From: Aquificota bacterium
GTDB taxonomy: Bacteria > Thermosulfidibacterota > Thermosulfidibacteria > Thermosulfidibacterales > Thermosulfidibacteraceae
Length of the DNA: 6,616 nucleotides
Direction: 5' to 3'
NCBI GenBank assembly: GCA_015494645.1
Contig: WGAU01000132.1
Coordinates: 1 to 6,616, forward strand
Shown here: piece after piece, positions 5,586 through 6,616 of the stretch
Position numbering within the stretch: position 1 is the first letter of the stretch
Layout of the letters: every line of letters begins with the position of its first letter
Program-made: the position numbers and the translations under genes
The notes under the pieces: generated by a model
What the model saw: the letters and a program-made list of their open reading frames with translations, nothing else
Database searches by the model: none
What the model was told of the DNA's origin: nothing

Positions 5586-6605
5586 TCAGCTTCTCCCGAA
5601 GGGACATACGGGGAAGACACATACGGGGCATCTGTGGCATAAGCCTCCTACTGCTTTGTTTGCAACGACCTCTCTTGTTATTTTCCTGCCGGTTAGCAGG
5701 TAAGGTAGCCATACGTCAAGTGCCGTGGCTTTGAAAAAGAGGGCAGCAGCAGGTATGGCTACAACAGGCTTTTCCTCTATCCAGCCCATGGTGAGCATGT
5801 TCCCCGGCTGCATAGGATTTCCCCTTATAAAGTCTTTGCAGCCTGCGTCTTTTATAGCCCTGTAGGTTACATCGTCCGGATCTACAGACGTTCCACCTGT
5901 TAGGAAGACAAGATCGTACCTCTCAATAAACTCCAACATTTTTCTTTTTATCTTGGCAAGATCATCGGGTAGAATTATTTTCTCCTCTATGCTTACCAAG
6001 TACTCCTTTAGCTTGGGTTTAAGCCTTGGATAGAATTTGTCCTCTATGCGCCCAGTGTATATCTCCGTTCCTGTTATTATAAGCCCTGCTTTTTTGGGTA
6101 TAAACGGCAGGACTTTTATGGCGCCTCTGCCTATACAGCAGGCCTCTTCCACTTCTTTTTTAGGCGCTGTCAATGAGATTATCCTAACTGCTGCTATTAC
6201 ATCACCTTCCTTAACAGGAAATCCATCGTGGATGGTAGCACAAGAAGGTTCTCCGATCATGTTCATGGCAATTATGCGCTTTTTGTCAATGCAGGTTGCC
6301 CCTCTGACTTTGGAGAATATACGAATTTTACCTTCCGAAGGCTTTTCATCTCTATAGGTGTTTTCCCCCATAAGGGCTTCTGCAAGCATGACAGCGGCGT
6401 CATCTTCGTGAATCTCATCCTCGGATAGCTCAAGGACGTATATGTATTCTTTGCCCAGCTTTTTGAGCTTAGGAATGTCTTTTTCCGCAATAATATGGCC
6501 CTTTTTAAAAGCAGGCCCTTTGACGCCTTTGTCTACGTCAACTTCCGTTACATCGTGGCATAGTACTTTACCTACGGCATCTTCAACTTTTAAAAGCTTT
6601 TTCAT
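5586..6605 (-). CDS. MoeA-like molybdopterin-binding protein with C-terminal cysteine cluster
   Basis: This is a 339-residue protein of the MoCF/MoeA-like molybdopterin-binding group, distinct from the true moeA next to it. The N-terminal half (about 1-165) resembles the MoeA N-terminal region but lacks the SAMDGYA motif. It contains GEPSCATIHDGFPVKEGDVI (118-137). The molybdopterin-binding domain (about 172-310) shows LIITGTEIYTGRIED (175-189), LVFLTGGTSVDPDDVTYRA (232-250) and GNPMQPGNML (262-271). In place of the GLPGYP motif of MoeA it reads VVAIPAAALF (281-290). The C-terminus is GGLCHRCPVCVFPVCPFG, with C323, C326, C329 and C334 able to bind zinc or an iron-sulfur cluster. I recall a similar tail from uncharacterised homologues in other anaerobes. 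The exact reaction is unknown; a role in cofactor binding, transfer or regulation is inferred. The ATG start is near the window edge with only a weak upstream GAGATGG. It is the first visible gene of the operon with moeA. Confidence 0.85.
   Translation of the reverse strand: MKKLLKVEDAVGKVLCHDVTEVDVDKGVKGPAFKKGHIIAEKDIPKLKKLGKEYIYVLELSEDEIHEDDAAVMLAEALMGENTYRDEKPSEGKIRIFSKVRGATCIDKKRIIAMNMIGEPSCATIHDGFPVKEGDVIAAVRIISLTAPKKEVEEACCIGRGAIKVLPFIPKKAGLIITGTEIYTGRIEDKFYPRLKPKLKEYLVSIEEKIILPDDLAKIKRKMLEFIERYDLVFLTGGTSVDPDDVTYRAIKDAGCKDFIRGNPMQPGNMLTMGWIEEKPVVAIPAAALFFKATALDVWLPYLLTGRKITREVVANKAVGGLCHRCPVCVFPVCPFGRS
5590..5597 (-). promoter_or_regulatory. Ribosome binding site deciding the moeA start
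   Basis: GGGAGAAG on the minus strand ends 5 bases before the ATG at 5584 and lies within the last codons of the upstream gene. It decides for the ATG over the in-frame GTG at 5620. Confidence 0.75.
5604..5628. repeat. Short tandem-like direct repeat in the cysteine tail
   Basis: ACATACGGGG occurs exactly at 5604-5613 and 5619-5628, a period of 15 bases. On the minus strand each copy covers the codons for Pro-Val-Cys, giving CPVCVFPVC. It may be a small duplication or selection on the same residues with identical codons. Confidence 0.6.
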
Positions 6606-6616
6606 CTATCCATCTC

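Noticed and set aside
6037..6428. Open frames on the + strand opposite the MoeA-like gene
   Set aside because: The complementary frame is explained by a clear conserved protein; the shadow translations show no domain pattern.

Overview
The window carries seven closely packed protein genes and no RNA genes, mobile elements or CRISPR. It looks like a thermophilic, chemolithotrophic bacterium, most plausibly of the Aquificales (Hydrogenobacter/Thermocrinis-like). That placement is an inference. It rests on moderate GC, heavy use of AGA/AGG arginine codons, Lys/Glu-rich proteins, frequent GTG/TTG starts, almost no intergenic DNA, and the pairing of an NtrC-type regulator with molybdenum-cofactor genes. 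It has not been checked against a database.

Left part (1-2114, + strand): the 3' part of a membrane sensor histidine kinase, cut by the window edge, overlaps by 4 bases a complete sigma-54-activating response regulator (receiver, AAA+, Fis-type HTH). The two form a typical two-component system. Its signal and target promoters cannot be read from this window.

Middle (2105-3126): a minus-strand HDOD protein with an incomplete HD motif converges on the regulator gene, and their 3' ends overlap by 10 bases. Upstream of it lies the only real intergenic gap of the window (3032-3126, 95 bases). The gap holds a good sigma-70-type promoter reading right.

Right part (3127-6605): on the + strand, an HPP-family membrane protein is followed 3 bases later by mobB. 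On the - strand, a MoeA-like molybdopterin-binding protein with a C-terminal four-cysteine motif is followed after 1 base by a standard moeA. mobB and moeA converge and overlap by 11 bases. Together these four genes form a molybdenum-cofactor maturation cluster. MoeA inserts Mo into molybdopterin and MobB assists formation of the dinucleotide cofactor. The HPP protein belongs to a family with members shown to transport nitrite, so a link to a molybdoenzyme such as nitrate reductase is an attractive but unproven reading.

Most of the window is well-known families. The parts most worth a second look are the HPP-mobB pairing, the cysteine-tailed MoeA paralogue with a small internal duplication in the tail, the degenerate HDOD protein, and the two tail-to-tail gene overlaps that leave no room for terminators.
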